Assembly: GCF_014697615.1 (NCBI RefSeq)
Contig: NZ_JACJSD010000008.1
Location: 124,001-188,000 of the forward strand
From: Nostoc sp. FACHB-280
GTDB lineage: Bacteria > Cyanobacteriota > Cyanobacteriia > Cyanobacteriales > Nostocaceae
DNA length: 64,000 bases
Direction of reading: 5' to 3'
Positions within the stretch are counted from its first letter, which is position 1. Each line of letters opens with the position of its first letter. Below, one piece after another: positions 1-8,746 of this stretch. The position numbers and the translations under genes are program-made. The notes beneath the pieces were generated by a model. It saw nothing but the letters and a program-made list of their open reading frames with translations. It had not been told where the DNA came from and searched no databases.

Positions 1-1
1 G

Positions 2-1117
2 ATGACTTTCTTTAGCCGCGATATCCAACCTCAAGACGCAGATTTATTACAAATGATGGTTTCTGTAGGTAGTCAAGTCGCGCAATTTATGAAACGTAAA
101 CAAGCAGAAGAAAAATTGTTAGAAAGTGAATTACGCTATCGGGATATTTGTGAAAATGCCAATGATTTAATTCAGTCTGTGAATGTGCATGGGCAATTTT
201 TATATGTCAATCGAAAATGGTATCAAACATTAGGATATAGCGCCGATGAAGTGCAGCAGATGAATGTATTTGAAATTATCCATCCCGATTATCAGGCACA
301 TTGTCGGCAAACTTTTTCTCGGTTAATGTCTGGTGAAAAAGTAGAGCAAGTAAAAACAGCTTTTATTGCTAAAAATGGTCAAACAGTTTTTTTAGAAGGC
401 AATATCAATTGTAGATTTTCTCATGGTTTACCAGTAGCAACTAGAGGTATTTTTCGCAATATTACCCAGCGAGTTTATTTAGAAATAGCATTACAGCAAC
501 AGCAAGCACAAACAGAACAATTCTGGCAAGCAAGAATACCAACATCTCACACCATAGCATCATCAATAGACGGTACAGAAGTAGATTTAATTAATGTGAC
601 TGTTTTATGTGCAGATATTGTTGGGTTAAATGAAATTGCGGCTTCTGGAAGTGCGATGCAATTAGTTAGCTTACTTTGTCCAATTTTTGCAGCTTTTGAC
701 CGCCTCTGTAATCGCTACGGTTTAGAAAAAGTTAAAACCATTAATGAAGCATATATAGTCATTGGCGGACTACCCACAAAACACCCAGATCATACCCAGG
801 CTATAGCCCAAATGGCGTTAGATATGCAAGCGGCGATCGCTACCTTTAATATAGAAAATCAACAAAACCTGAAAATTTGCATTGGTATCCATACAGGAGT
901 TGTCACAACAGCAGCACTGGGTTTAATAGATACCATCAATATTGCCAGAATCCTCCAAACTCAAAGCGTCGCTGATACTATCCAAGTCAGCACCACTGTT
1001 TATGAACAAATATATGATGAATTTATCCTAGAACCCCAGGATGAAATCGAAATTCCCCATCAACAGAAAATCGCAACTTATCTATTACGTGGACAACAGC
1101 AAGAGAATAGGGATTGA
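2..1117 (+). CDS. PAS / class III cyclase-like signalling protein (5' partial)
   Basis: The reading frame is open at the left edge, so only the last 371 residues or so are visible. The first 35 residues look like the end of a GAF domain running into a linker helix. A PAS domain follows (about 45-155; RDICENANDLIQSV, then FRNITQRV). The C-terminal half (about 195-365) is a class III nucleotide cyclase homology domain starting VTVLCADIVGLNEIA. The first metal Asp is present (ADIVG). The second metal-binding site, usually GDAY, reads NEAY in KTINEAYIVIGGLP. The usual VNxAxRM stretch is INIARILQ, so the transition-state Asn and Arg appear lost. The fold is therefore recognisable but catalysis is doubtful. 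It is probably the output end of a multi-domain sensor. Confidence 0.8.
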   Translation: MTFFSRDIQPQDADLLQMMVSVGSQVAQFMKRKQAEEKLLESELRYRDICENANDLIQSVNVHGQFLYVNRKWYQTLGYSADEVQQMNVFEIIHPDYQAHCRQTFSRLMSGEKVEQVKTAFIAKNGQTVFLEGNINCRFSHGLPVATRGIFRNITQRVYLEIALQQQQAQTEQFWQARIPTSHTIASSIDGTEVDLINVTVLCADIVGLNEIAASGSAMQLVSLLCPIFAAFDRLCNRYGLEKVKTINEAYIVIGGLPTKHPDHTQAIAQMALDMQAAIATFNIENQQNLKICIGIHTGVVTTAALGLIDTINIARILQTQSVADTIQVSTTVYEQIYDEFILEPQDEIEIPHQQKIATYLLRGQQQENRD

Positions 1118-1138
1118 GGTTGGATAAATTTTCTCTAG

Positions 1139-1253
1139 CGGCGTTGCATAATTGCGGGATGATTTATCTCACGCAGAGGCGCAAAGACGCAGAGAGAATA
1201 AGGAGTTAAAAATTTCCAAGACATCAAATTCATCCCCTCATTCAGCAATGCCA
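1139..1253. repeat. MITE-like palindromic element, GGCGTTGC ends (copy 1)
   Basis: About 115 bp running from gcggcgttgcataattgcgg to catcccctcattcagcaatg plus cc; the ends are imperfect inverted repeats. The interior contains acgcagaggcgcaaagacgc. A direct repeat, aattttctctagc, flanks both sides and could be a target duplication. A second copy with the interior inverted is at 38056-38175. There is no coding potential. Confidence 0.55.
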
Positions 1254-1292
1254 ATTTTCTCTAGCCTCTAACCCCTAACCTCTAGCCTCTGT

Positions 1293-2468
1293 TTACGGAC
1301 TATTCGGAATCAGTCTACCGCAAGGATAAGTTGCAACACCTTCTTCTGCATCTCCAACCATAGCCGCAGGTACTTTGTCAGATGGTTGCGTTTTAGCTGC
1401 GAGATAATCTTTTTGCAGTGTGGCTAACATTGTTTCCCGTTGATCGTATAACCGTTTTAACGGCCGAGGCGAACATTGATTTAATGTATATGCTGTCACT
1501 AACGGTAAAGCGATCGTGCTATCGGTATAACAAACAATTGTGCTAGGTAACTCTTCTGGGTCAATCTTACCCCAGCTTACTGCTTCTGATGGAGTCGCCC
1601 CAGATAAACCACCAGTATCAGGACGCGCATCGGTAAACTGGACAAAGAAATCATGTCCGCGTTCTTCTAACCCTAGTACTTCATGAATTTGCGGTTGAGT
1701 TTGCAGTAAGAAATTCTTAGGACTACCACCACCCAGAATCACCGCCGCACTTTTACCGTCACTTTCTCTGGCATTGTAAGCGATCGCAGCTGTCTCATTC
1801 ACATCAATGGCGGGATCTAAAATTAATTGCGAACCTTCTAACGCCAACGCTGCTACGTTCATTCCAATGGAACTATCCCCAGGGGAAGAAGTGTAAATTG
1901 GTACGCCACACTCGTAAGCCGTCGCCAGTAAGCAAGAATGCTGTACACCCAATTGCTTTTCCACTTCCCGCACATACTTACCTAAAAGATAATGAAACTC
2001 TGCTGTTCCCATCCGCTTTTGGAAAGGTTCGGCTTGCAAAATCTTGCGAATAAAAGCATCAGTTTCTAACAATACATCGTAGCCAAATACAATGTCATAA
2101 ATGCGGATTGTACCTTCTTCCCGCAGTTTGACATCATCCACAAATGGATTACCTGCAAATAGCTCAAAACCTAAGCCATAGTGCATATCATGGTATAAAT
2201 TCGCCCCAGTGCTAATCATCCAGTCAATGAAACCGTTGCGAATGAGGGGTGATAATGCAGAAACCCCAAATCCCGCTGGTGTCATCGCACCAGAAAGACT
2301 AACTCCCACCGTCACACCATCTTGAAATACATCTTTACTCAGCAATTGACAAACTTCCCGCAAACGTGCTGAGTTGTAGGCTGTGAAGTAATTATTGATT
2401 AAATCAACTACCCCAATATTAGATGGTATCGGTGTAGGTGCGATTTTTTGACCACGCTGTTTTGACAT
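1293..2468 (-). CDS. deoxyhypusine synthase-like protein
   Basis: A 391-residue member of the deoxyhypusine synthase family, which transfers the aminobutyl group of spermidine using NAD. Bacteria lack the eIF5A acceptor, so bacterial members are thought to act on polyamines, for example in a homospermidine-synthase-type reaction, or on an unknown acceptor. Visible family features are the NAD-site stretches [10 protein letters not shown] (about 57-66) and [10 protein letters not shown] (about 244-253), and the motif [14 protein letters not shown], whose Lys301 aligns with the catalytic lysine that forms the enzyme-imine intermediate. Length is normal for the family. It starts at an ATG with an AT-rich leader and stands alone. 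The family call is secure; the substrate is not. Confidence 0.85.
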   Translation of the reverse strand: MSKQRGQKIAPTPIPSNIGVVDLINNYFTAYNSARLREVCQLLSKDVFQDGVTVGVSLSGAMTPAGFGVSALSPLIRNGFIDWMISTGANLYHDMHYGLGFELFAGNPFVDDVKLREEGTIRIYDIVFGYDVLLETDAFIRKILQAEPFQKRMGTAEFHYLLGKYVREVEKQLGVQHSCLLATAYECGVPIYTSSPGDSSIGMNVAALALEGSQLILDPAIDVNETAAIAYNARESDGKSAAVILGGGSPKNFLLQTQPQIHEVLGLEERGHDFFVQFTDARPDTGGLSGATPSEAVSWGKIDPEELPSTIVCYTDSTIALPLVTAYTLNQCSPRPLKRLYDQRETMLATLQKDYLAAKTQPSDKVPAAMVGDAEEGVATYPCGRLIPNSP

Positions 2469-2575
2469 TTTGCACTCCCGAACAGTAAACGCGCCGAATC
2501 TAATGTTATAGCAACAACCAAGTCAGTGCGGAAATTACACGACTTTTCACTCTGTAACCTGTCACCTATCACCTG

Positions 2576-3040
2576 TCACCTGTTTTCAGCAAATTCTTGC
2601 ATCGTCTTAGTGTACAAATCGAATGCACTTTGCCCAAAACAGACGAAAATCACTTGTTCTAAGGAGTTTGACTGTGAGAAAAACTTTTTGACTGTTGCGA
2701 TCGCAATTTTACAAGCAGGTTCCATCGGGAATCCATAAACACCTGTACTAATAGCCGGAAACGCAATAGTTTTAACTTGGTATTGTGCTGCTAAAGCCAA
2801 ACTATTGTGGTAACAACTAGCTAGTAGCTCATTCTCTCCATAATTTCCGCCTTTCCACACTGGCCCAACAGTATGAATTACCCATTTAGCAGGCAAATTA
2901 TAACCTTTAGTAATTTTTGCCTCTCCAGTTTTACAACCCCTTAACTCTCGACATTCTGCTAGTAATTCTTTCCCTGCTGCACGATGAATTGCACCATCAA
3001 CACCGCCACCACCTAATAAAGAACTATTAGCAGCATTCAC
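2576..3040 (-). CDS. macro-domain (ADP-ribose-binding) protein, 5' end disrupted
   Basis: Macro-domain proteins bind ADP-ribose or remove it or O-acetyl-ADP-ribose from targets. The body is intact: [22 protein letters not shown] is the phosphate/ribose-binding block and [13 protein letters not shown] the second loop. The call starts at a GTG that is really the Val of the conserved IVNAAN strand. Upstream in the same frame, positions 3041-3082 still encode the family N-terminus [14 protein letters not shown]. The frame then hits TAA (3083-3085), four codons after an ATG at 3095-3097. Either translation starts at a rare codon such as ATT (3080-3082), or a nonsense mutation has removed the normal start. 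This may be a recent pseudogene. Confidence 0.7.
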   Translation of the reverse strand: MNAANSSLLGGGGVDGAIHRAAGKELLAECRELRGCKTGEAKITKGYNLPAKWVIHTVGPVWKGGNYGENELLASCYHNSLALAAQYQVKTIAFPAISTGVYGFPMEPACKIAIATVKKFFSQSNSLEQVIFVCFGQSAFDLYTKTMQEFAENR

Positions 3041-3097
3041 AATTGCATCTACCGATAACTGAGTAATATCACCCTGAATAATTTATATCAGACTCAT

Positions 3098-3699
3098 ATT
3101 TGATTGTTGAAATACAAGTAGGATGTTTTAGCGACAGCGTAACACATCTACCCCAAAGCTTTGGGTGCGTTACAGCTTATTAATGGACTAACACAACTAA
3201 ATTAAAATTCTATCCGTGTTTATCTGTCTTGAAAAGTTTGCTCAAGTCGGCAGAGCCGCCCACACAACTTTTCGCTGCGTCCATCTGCGGTTAATTTTTT
3301 CACAATTTAGCGTAAAGTTATAAAATTGTTATTCAGTAACCATTTTTAACATATATCAATTGTTAATAACAATCACCCAAATTCTTAAGAAAGTTGAGGA
3401 TATAACTCTCGTCAAAGTTACTACAAAATTTTATATTAAAAATGCTTTAATAAAACTATTGAATTATTGATAATAGCCGTAAAATTAGACTTCTATGACT
3501 AATAATTGTAGTGAATTTTAAAGCGTTATTGTCCAATAAATTATAAGCTTACTGTCATTTTATATAAAATCTCTGCATCTTATTCTATCAGTAAAGTCTT
3601 GTATAGCAATCGTAAATCATTTATAAACATCTCTCTCCCTTGTCTCCCTTGTCCCCTTGTCTCCCTTATCCGCCAAATAGTTACTTTGATAAAATGCTG
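3098..3699. other. intergenic region, no gene seen
   Basis: About 600 bp, very AT-rich from 3330 to 3630. It contains a dispersed-repeat fragment near 3119-3175 (tagcgacagcgtaacac, ctttgggtgcgttacagc) and a short run of tgtctccctt repeats at 3640-3665. The repeat run can be read as an open N-terminal extension of cobO, but its composition argues against translation. No RNA gene or clear promoter was recognised. Confidence 0.5.
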
Positions 3700-4395
3700 A
3701 TGAGTAAAGATACACCAGAAGAATTAGAATCAGATAAAGAAATCGAACGCTTAATTGATGAAGTAATGTCCTCATCCATAAATAATGATTTTAAGCTGAC
3801 TGATGAGCAGTATCGCCAAAAAATGCAGCGCCGGAAAGAAATCCAAGATCGGCGGATAGCACAAGCTGTCCCAGAGAAGGGGTTAATTATTGTCCATACT
3901 GGTAACGGTAAAGGTAAAACCACTGCGGCGTTAGGAATGGTGATGCGATCGCTTGGTCATGGCTATAAAGTAGCGATCGTCCAATTCATCAAAGGCGCGT
4001 GGGAACCCTCAGAAAAACGGGTGTTCAGTGATTGGGAAGACCAAATTGAGTTTCACGCAATGGGTGAAGGTTTTACCTGGGAAACTCAAGATCGCGATCG
4101 CGACCTCGAAAAAGCGCAAGCAGCTTGGGAAAAATCTTTAGAATATATCCGCAACCCAGACTTTCATCTGGTGCTGTTGGATGAAATTAATATTGCTTTA
4201 AAAATGGCTTATTTACAAATAGAAGAAGTTTTAGCAGGTTTAGCAGAGAAACCGCCTCATAAACACGTAATTCTCACAGGGAGAGGCGCACCCGCAGCGT
4301 TAATTGAACGTGCAGACTTAGTAACAGAAATGACATTAATTAAACATCCCTTCCGTGACCAAGGCGTAAAAGCTCAACCAGGAATCGAATTTTAA
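3700..4395 (+). CDS. cobO: cob(I)yrinic acid a,c-diamide adenosyltransferase (CobO/BtuR type)
   Basis: CobO adenosylates the cobalt of cobyrinic diamides or corrinoids using ATP, a step of adenosylcobalamin synthesis or salvage in the cytosol. The protein shows the family P-loop HTGNGKGKTTAALG (about 66-79), IVQFIKGAW, the Walker B-like LVLLDEINIALK and ILTGRGAP. The frame is open upstream through a TTG inside a repetitive tgtctccctt stretch. ATG at 3700 gives MSKDTPEELESDKE, an acidic N-terminus followed by a basic helix. A second ATG sits two codons earlier at 3694. Length from 3700 is 231 residues. It is monocistronic, ending at a hairpin shared with the convergent neighbour. Confidence 0.9.
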   Translation: MSKDTPEELESDKEIERLIDEVMSSSINNDFKLTDEQYRQKMQRRKEIQDRRIAQAVPEKGLIIVHTGNGKGKTTAALGMVMRSLGHGYKVAIVQFIKGAWEPSEKRVFSDWEDQIEFHAMGEGFTWETQDRDRDLEKAQAAWEKSLEYIRNPDFHLVLLDEINIALKMAYLQIEEVLAGLAEKPPHKHVILTGRGAPAALIERADLVTEMTLIKHPFRDQGVKAQPGIEF

Positions 4396-4410
4396 TTAAG
4401 TGTGCAACCT

Positions 4411-4450
4411 GAAGTCTGAAATATTTACGACATCAGAGATTTCAGACTTC
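4411..4450. terminator. bidirectional terminator-like hairpin
   Basis: gaagtctgaaat and atttcagacttc form a perfect 12-bp stem around a 16-nt loop, followed by T-rich sequence (atacttttat). It lies exactly between the convergent ends of cobO and the exported hypothetical gene. Confidence 0.65.
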
Positions 4451-4456
4451 ATACTT

Positions 4457-5173
4457 TTATATTGCATTTTGACACATCTGGAGAATGCGGCGATCGCTAG
4501 GACTGATAGATTGAATGGGATGATAATCTTGTAATGCTACAGAGTAAGCATAATTATTGAATTCATCATCAGAAACTGATGGAATTGTGCTATTTGTAGC
4601 CACATCTGATGTACTTACTTCATCTGGGGAGCCATTTACAGTCATTGCCAACTCACCAGATTTGTCAATTGTGCCTTGAAAACAACTAAACTCAGAACTA
4701 GGCATATATAAAGCACCAGTTACTTTACCTTGCCGTTTCTGAAAAACAATATAACCTTGACCGATTTGGTTTGGTGTTGGTGATTGTCCATAAAGATATA
4801 CCCCATCTCTTGTGGGAATATTTCTTTTAGGCATAACTCCAGATTCTTTAGCAGTTTTTTGATAGTTGATAGGCGCTAAATCTCTAGATTCCGGCTCGAT
4901 AATTTCACGCTCAAAAGCTACTGTTTGTGGTTGACTACGCTGTTCCCGAATTTCTCTCAACCGCGACAACAAAGAATTATCAGAACTAACATAGTGATGA
5001 TTTGTTAATCTAGAAAAATCACCATTCAAAGATGCGGAAGTAGTTACATTATGTAACTGTTTGCTGAATACAGGTTTAGTCTGCTCACTAACAACACCAA
5101 CGGTTAAAACTAAGCCAACAATAGAAATTGTTAACTGTCGAGGGGATAAAAATTTAGAAATATTGTTAAGCAC
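4457..5173 (-). CDS. exported or membrane-anchored hypothetical protein
   Basis: 238 residues starting at GTG (frame MLNNISKFL). A basic/polar N-terminus leads into one hydrophobic segment (about 14-31, LTISIVGLVLTVGVVSEQ), which suggests a signal peptide or anchor. The rest is polar, with a coiled stretch (LLSRLREIREQRSQ) and a C-terminal domain with the phrases GQGYIVFQKRQGKVTGALYMPSSEFSCFQG and ISPSDRRILQMCQNAI. I recognise the overall style from conserved cyanobacterial proteins of unknown function but cannot give an activity. The two late cysteines could form a disulfide outside the cytoplasm. Confidence 0.7.
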   Translation of the reverse strand: MLNNISKFLSPRQLTISIVGLVLTVGVVSEQTKPVFSKQLHNVTTSASLNGDFSRLTNHHYVSSDNSLLSRLREIREQRSQPQTVAFEREIIEPESRDLAPINYQKTAKESGVMPKRNIPTRDGVYLYGQSPTPNQIGQGYIVFQKRQGKVTGALYMPSSEFSCFQGTIDKSGELAMTVNGSPDEVSTSDVATNSTIPSVSDDEFNNYAYSVALQDYHPIQSISPSDRRILQMCQNAI

Positions 5174-5600
5174 CCGACCACTCCTGTTACGAAATTAACT
5201 TTCTCCTCTACGACTCACTTAAACCATAACCAATTGTCTATCATTCAAGGTTCTGTCGATGGTTTGATTTAAATGTCTCAAAATAAAAATTCGTCAAAAA
5301 AAGAAGTTTTTTAGAATATTTGACGATAACTTCACATTATCATCACTTAAATAATTTACTCTTCACCCAACAGAATCACCCAATCGGGTGATGTAAATCT
5401 GAAATACAATCTTTCGATGATTTTTGAGAGCTTCTCCTTTACAAATGTTGATATTTTGCTTGCCGATTGATTTAACTATAATTAGCTACAACAGCCAAGC
5501 TCTGCATTCCGCAAACGATAAAAATTTGATTTGTTGGGTGTAGAGTGACGGAAAAACAGAGGTTAGAGGCTAGAGACTAGAGGCTAAGGAAATTACTTGT
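5174..5600. other. intergenic region between divergent genes
   Basis: 427 bp carrying the promoters of two divergent genes. A 7-bp stem palindrome, atcaccc-aatc-gggtgat (5375-5392), could be a small operator or an RNA hairpin. A heptamer-like repeat, ggttagaggctagagactag, lies at 5559-5585; its inverted relatives occur at 1262-1292. No gene seen. Confidence 0.4.
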
Positions 5601-6296
5601 ATGATATCTGCTGACAAAACTGCTGAACTGTTGACAACTCCACCTTTAGAGAATGGCGACAAACTCACCCGTGCGGAATTTGAGCGTCGTTACCACGCTA
5701 TGCCGCATCTCAAAAAAGCAGAATTAATTGAAGGAGTTGTTTACGTGGCTTCCCCTGTACGAGCAAAAAAACACGGTAAACCCCATAGCCGCATTATGGG
5801 CTGGTTAGTCGCTTATGAAGCTGCTACCCCAGGAGTAGAAACGCTGGATAATACCACGGTTCTATTAGATGCCGATAACGAACCACAACCAGATGCACTT
5901 CTCAGAATAGAACAAGGTGGACAGTCACGCATTACCGAAGATGATTATGTCGAAGGTGCGCCAGAATTAATTGTGGAGATTGCTGCTTCTAGTGCTTCTT
6001 ATGATTTGCATGAAAAACTAAAAGTATATCGCCGCAATCAAGTCCAAGAATATTTAGTATGGCGAGTTTACGATCGCCAACTTGATTGGTTTAGATTAAA
6101 TGAGGGTGAGTATCTTCAACTTGCACCAAATTCAGATGATGTAATTTGTTCTCACGTCTTTCCTGGTTTATGGTTAGCAAAGTCAGCATTATTATCAGGA
6201 GATTTAGCTCAAGTATTAGCTACTTTACAACAAGGTTTATCGACTCCTAAACATCAGAGTTTTGTAGAGAAATTATCGAGTGAGCATCCAAACTAA
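5601..6296 (+). CDS. Uma2 family (DUF820) endonuclease-like protein
   Basis: 231 residues. Uma2 proteins have a PD-(D/E)XK restriction-endonuclease-like fold and are greatly expanded in cyanobacteria; their cellular role is unresolved. Visible motifs are the N-terminal AELIEGVVYV block (about 40-49), PQPDALL with the first acidic ligand Asp98, PELIVEIAASS with Glu126, and the basic helix HEKLKVYRR followed by VQEYLVWRVYDRQLDWF. These are the expected catalytic elements, so the protein looks intact. It starts at ATG and its 3' end overlaps the convergent gene by 24 bp. It belongs to a small cluster of nuclease-fold genes extending to 7653. Confidence 0.85.
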   Translation: MISADKTAELLTTPPLENGDKLTRAEFERRYHAMPHLKKAELIEGVVYVASPVRAKKHGKPHSRIMGWLVAYEAATPGVETLDNTTVLLDADNEPQPDALLRIEQGGQSRITEDDYVEGAPELIVEIAASSASYDLHEKLKVYRRNQVQEYLVWRVYDRQLDWFRLNEGEYLQLAPNSDDVICSHVFPGLWLAKSALLSGDLAQVLATLQQGLSTPKHQSFVEKLSSEHPN

Positions 6297-6872
6297 AATT
6301 CCGAGTATTACATCCACTGGTGGTAAGGGGTAATCAGTTAAATCAATGGTCACATTCTGCCCTGTTAATTGCAGAAACCGCCAAGCAGTACCATTAGTTA
6401 CACAGCCATAAATTGTAGAAATAGCTTGATTATTGATTTCATTGAATTTTTGAGCCGCAATCATTTCCGCAATGCACTGACCAATACCTGGATTCAAATC
6501 TGCTTTTTTCGCTTCAATAATAACAACGGCTGGTGCTTCAATTTCTAACTGTTCTGGGGAACGACTCAGAAGAAAATCACAAACTCCTGTCAATCCTAAA
6601 GAGGGATCTACAGTAAAGTCAGCACCAGAAAATAAACTAATTTTCCTCTGTAAAATTTTACGTACTTCTAATAAAACTGGACTGATTATTAATTCAGAAC
6701 GGGCTTTTTCACTGCCTGTTGCTATGGCTAAAGGCAAGCTTTCTGCTAAAAAATTAGTCAGGGTATCACTAGCAGCAATTGGTTTTATTTCTGGCAAAAA
6801 TTTTTCACCTTCAATGGTTTTTATACCAAAGGTTTGTTTGACTTTTTTGATAGTAAAGTCACTGTAGGGCAT
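6273..6872 (-). CDS. PD-(D/E)XK-fold-like hypothetical protein
   Basis: 199 residues. The central part reads FLLSRSPEQLEIEAPAVVI followed by IEAKKADLN. The E-A-K motif after a hydrophobic strand and an upstream Asp (GVCDFLLS) resemble the active site of PD-(D/E)XK nucleases, similar to the N-terminal part of type I restriction R subunits. Helix IGQCIAEMIAAQKFN and the strand IYGCVTNGTAWRFLQL follow, as in this family. The protein at 33974-34585 has the same architecture (VEAKQDRFEEGWGQCLAEMIA), so the two are distant paralogues. The C-terminus overlaps the Uma2 gene tail to tail. Role unknown. Confidence 0.7.
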   Translation of the reverse strand: MPYSDFTIKKVKQTFGIKTIEGEKFLPEIKPIAASDTLTNFLAESLPLAIATGSEKARSELIISPVLLEVRKILQRKISLFSGADFTVDPSLGLTGVCDFLLSRSPEQLEIEAPAVVIIEAKKADLNPGIGQCIAEMIAAQKFNEINNQAISTIYGCVTNGTAWRFLQLTGQNVTIDLTDYPLPPVDVILGILVWMLTR

Positions 6873-6913
6873 AGGTTATTTTTTACCTGGATGATATAAA
6901 CTTAAGGCTCAAT

Positions 6914-7249
6914 TTAACCAACGCCAAAACCTGTATATTGCCTCACCAATGGTTCATGAAATGCTAGTACAATATCTTCTTTCGGCACTCCTAATCTAAC
7001 TAATTCATTAGCCATCCCAATTTCAGTACCGTCATACTGTATCCAAATCTTATCATTCTTAATATCTAGATGTAGCACACACCCGTACATTGGGCGGCGA
7101 TTTTTCCAACCGGTATAAACAACTTGATAATGATCCCTTTGGGTATCAAAAATTAGTTCGGTGTCTACTTCATCATCAGAAGGGCTTCCTTTAGCATATT
7201 CAGTTAATAGTTGTTGGATGTATATACGATATTGTTCTATTTTTTCCAT
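6914..7249 (-). CDS. xisI: XisI-like protein
   Basis: 111 residues matching the XisI family, first described as a controlling factor for excision of the fdxN element in heterocysts of Anabaena. Family landmarks are the N-terminal helix EKIEQYRIYIQQLLTEYA, DTQRDHYQVVYTGWK, RPMYGCVLHLDIKNDKIWIQ and the tail IVLAFHEPLVRQYTGFGVG. The start codon lies inside the end of the upstream xisH gene (13-bp overlap), indicating translational coupling. No XisF-type recombinase or fdxN element border is visible here, so the role is unlikely to be fdxN excision at this locus. Such orphan pairs are common in cyanobacteria. Confidence 0.88.
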   Translation of the reverse strand: MEKIEQYRIYIQQLLTEYAKGSPSDDEVDTELIFDTQRDHYQVVYTGWKNRRPMYGCVLHLDIKNDKIWIQYDGTEIGMANELVRLGVPKEDIVLAFHEPLVRQYTGFGVG

Positions 7250-7653
7250 TCCAAAATTGCCTCCTTATTTGGCTCATAAACTAGTATGCTAAGTTGGAAC
7301 CGTTCAATAATAGTTTCTACAAATGGTAGGTTGAAAAAAGTTTTATAAGTACCTTGTGGAACTGCTAAATATAAAAAACGGTCAGGCTGTTGTTCTTCCA
7401 AAGCAACACGGTAGTTAAGAAATTGACCCAACGCAGTATGAAATTCAGAAATATTAGATGGACTAGTAAAGCTTTTAATTTCAACAGCTATCTTTTCTTC
7501 TCCTCTCTCAGCAGCAATGAGTTTTTCTGCTCCCAGATCGATTTGCATATCAACCCTACCTGCTCGAATTCTGAGAGGATCATCTGTAATTATCCATCCT
7601 TCTTTTTCTAAACCTTTCCTAACCGCGTCATGAAAAATGTCTTTAGCAGCCAT
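7237..7653 (-). CDS. xisH: XisH-like protein (PD-(D/E)XK fold)
   Basis: 138 residues of the XisH family, partner of XisI. The sequence begins MAAKDIFHDAVRKGLEKEGW. RVDMQIDLGAEKLIAAERGEEKIAVEIKSF carries the acidic residues and the E-I-K motif of a PD-(D/E)XK nuclease-like core. ALGQFLNYRVALEEQQPDRFLYLAVP and the C-terminal strand LSILVYEPNKEAILEW complete the family pattern. It is the first gene of a two-gene unit with xisI and overlaps it by 13 bp. The nuclease-like core suggests DNA binding or cleavage; that is inference. A toxin-antitoxin or mobile-element accessory role for the pair is possible. Confidence 0.88.
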   Translation of the reverse strand: MAAKDIFHDAVRKGLEKEGWIITDDPLRIRAGRVDMQIDLGAEKLIAAERGEEKIAVEIKSFTSPSNISEFHTALGQFLNYRVALEEQQPDRFLYLAVPQGTYKTFFNLPFVETIIERFQLSILVYEPNKEAILEWKK

Positions 7654-7715
7654 TAACTTAAAATATAGTGATTGTATCCAAATAATAATACAAATATTTC
7701 ACATTATCTTTACAC

Positions 7716-7745
7716 AAAAAATCGCCCCCTGAATTCAGGAGGCGC
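7716..7745 (-). terminator. rho-independent terminator of the sigma factor gene
   Basis: Read on the minus strand just after the sigma gene stop: gcgcctcctgaattcagg, then gggcg and six T. The stem cgcc(t)cctgaattcagg(g)ggcg is nearly perfect and is followed directly by the U-tract, a textbook intrinsic terminator. Confidence 0.8.
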
Positions 7746-7762
7746 ATCACCGTTATAGATAA

Positions 7763-8746
7763 TTAACTAGCAACGTATTCTTTGACGTTGGCGCGACGGC
7801 GGCGCAGATGAGCTAAGGCTTGGTGTTCGAGTTGACGAACACGTTCGCGGCTGAGATTTAATCTTTCGCCAACTTTAGCTAAGGACAATTCATTACCATC
7901 CTCTAAACCAAAGCGCAGAGCCAACACTTCGCGCTGTTGGGGTGTGAGTTCAGCAAGCAGGGTGTTCAGGTCTTGGCGCAAGAACTCTTGGGTGGTGTAA
8001 TACTCTGGTGATGGGCCTTCGTCTTCCAACATTTCTTGCAGTTCGGTGTCTTGGTTGTCACCAACACGCACATCTAAAGAAACTGGTTGACGTGCCATAT
8101 TCAGATATTCCCGAATTTGCGCTGGTTCTAGTTCCAGTTCTTTGGCAATTTCCGCAGGTGTGGGAGAACGGCCTAAAGTTTGGGCTAGTTCGCGCTGTAC
8201 TTTTTTGATTTTGTTCAGTTTTTCGGTAATATGAATCGGTAAGCGAATAGTACGCCCTTGTTGAGCGATCGCACGAGTAATGGCTTGACGAATCCACCAG
8301 TAAGCGTAGGTTGAGAATTTATAGCCGCGTGTGGGGTCAAATTTCTCTACGCCTCTTTCTAACCCAAGTGTCCCTTCTTGGATTAAATCGAGAAACTCCA
8401 TGTTACGCTTTTGGTACTTCTTGGCGATCGCTACTACTAAGCGCAAGTTCGCCTCAATCATTTTTTGCTTGGCGCGTTTACCTTGAGCTACCGTTTGTTT
8501 GACTTCGGTTTCTGATTGTTTAACATGGTTCGCCCATTCTGGTAAACTCGGTTCTCGGTGCAGTTTCTTCGCCAAAGCTTCTTTTGCTTCGACGAGTGTC
8601 ATCATTTGTTGCACCTGCTTCCCAAAGACAATTTCTTGCTCACGGGTTAGCAGTGGTACACGACCAATTTCCCGCAGATAGGTTCGCACCATATCAGCCG
8701 TGAATTTGGTGTTCAGGTTTTCAGTTTGGGTGTTAACAGTAGGCAT
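7763..8746 (-). CDS. group 2 sigma-70 factor (SigB/SigD-like)
   Basis: 327 residues, the size of cyanobacterial non-essential primary-like sigma factors. Region 1.2 is [25 protein letters not shown] (about 16-40). Region 2 has [30 protein letters not shown] and the -10-recognition/melting helix [18 protein letters not shown]. Region 3 follows ([13 protein letters not shown]), and region 4.2 is the helix-turn-helix [25 protein letters not shown] ending [13 protein letters not shown]. Group 2 factors direct RNA polymerase to stress, nitrogen or carbon promoters. The N-terminal tag MPTVNTQTE is like SigB/SigD of this lineage, but I cannot decide which without alignment. A long (about 650 bp) upstream region suggests complex control. 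The gene is monocistronic with its own terminator. Confidence 0.92.
   Translation of the reverse strand: MPTVNTQTENLNTKFTADMVRTYLREIGRVPLLTREQEIVFGKQVQQMMTLVEAKEALAKKLHREPSLPEWANHVKQSETEVKQTVAQGKRAKQKMIEANLRLVVAIAKKYQKRNMEFLDLIQEGTLGLERGVEKFDPTRGYKFSTYAYWWIRQAITRAIAQQGRTIRLPIHITEKLNKIKKVQRELAQTLGRSPTPAEIAKELELEPAQIREYLNMARQPVSLDVRVGDNQDTELQEMLEDEGPSPEYYTTQEFLRQDLNTLLAELTPQQREVLALRFGLEDGNELSLAKVGERLNLSRERVRQLEHQALAHLRRRRANVKEYVAS

Noticed and set aside
7237-7653. fdxN element border near xisH
   Set aside because: No recombinase gene and no split nif/fdxN gene seen; the flanks are a sigma factor gene and hypothetical genes.
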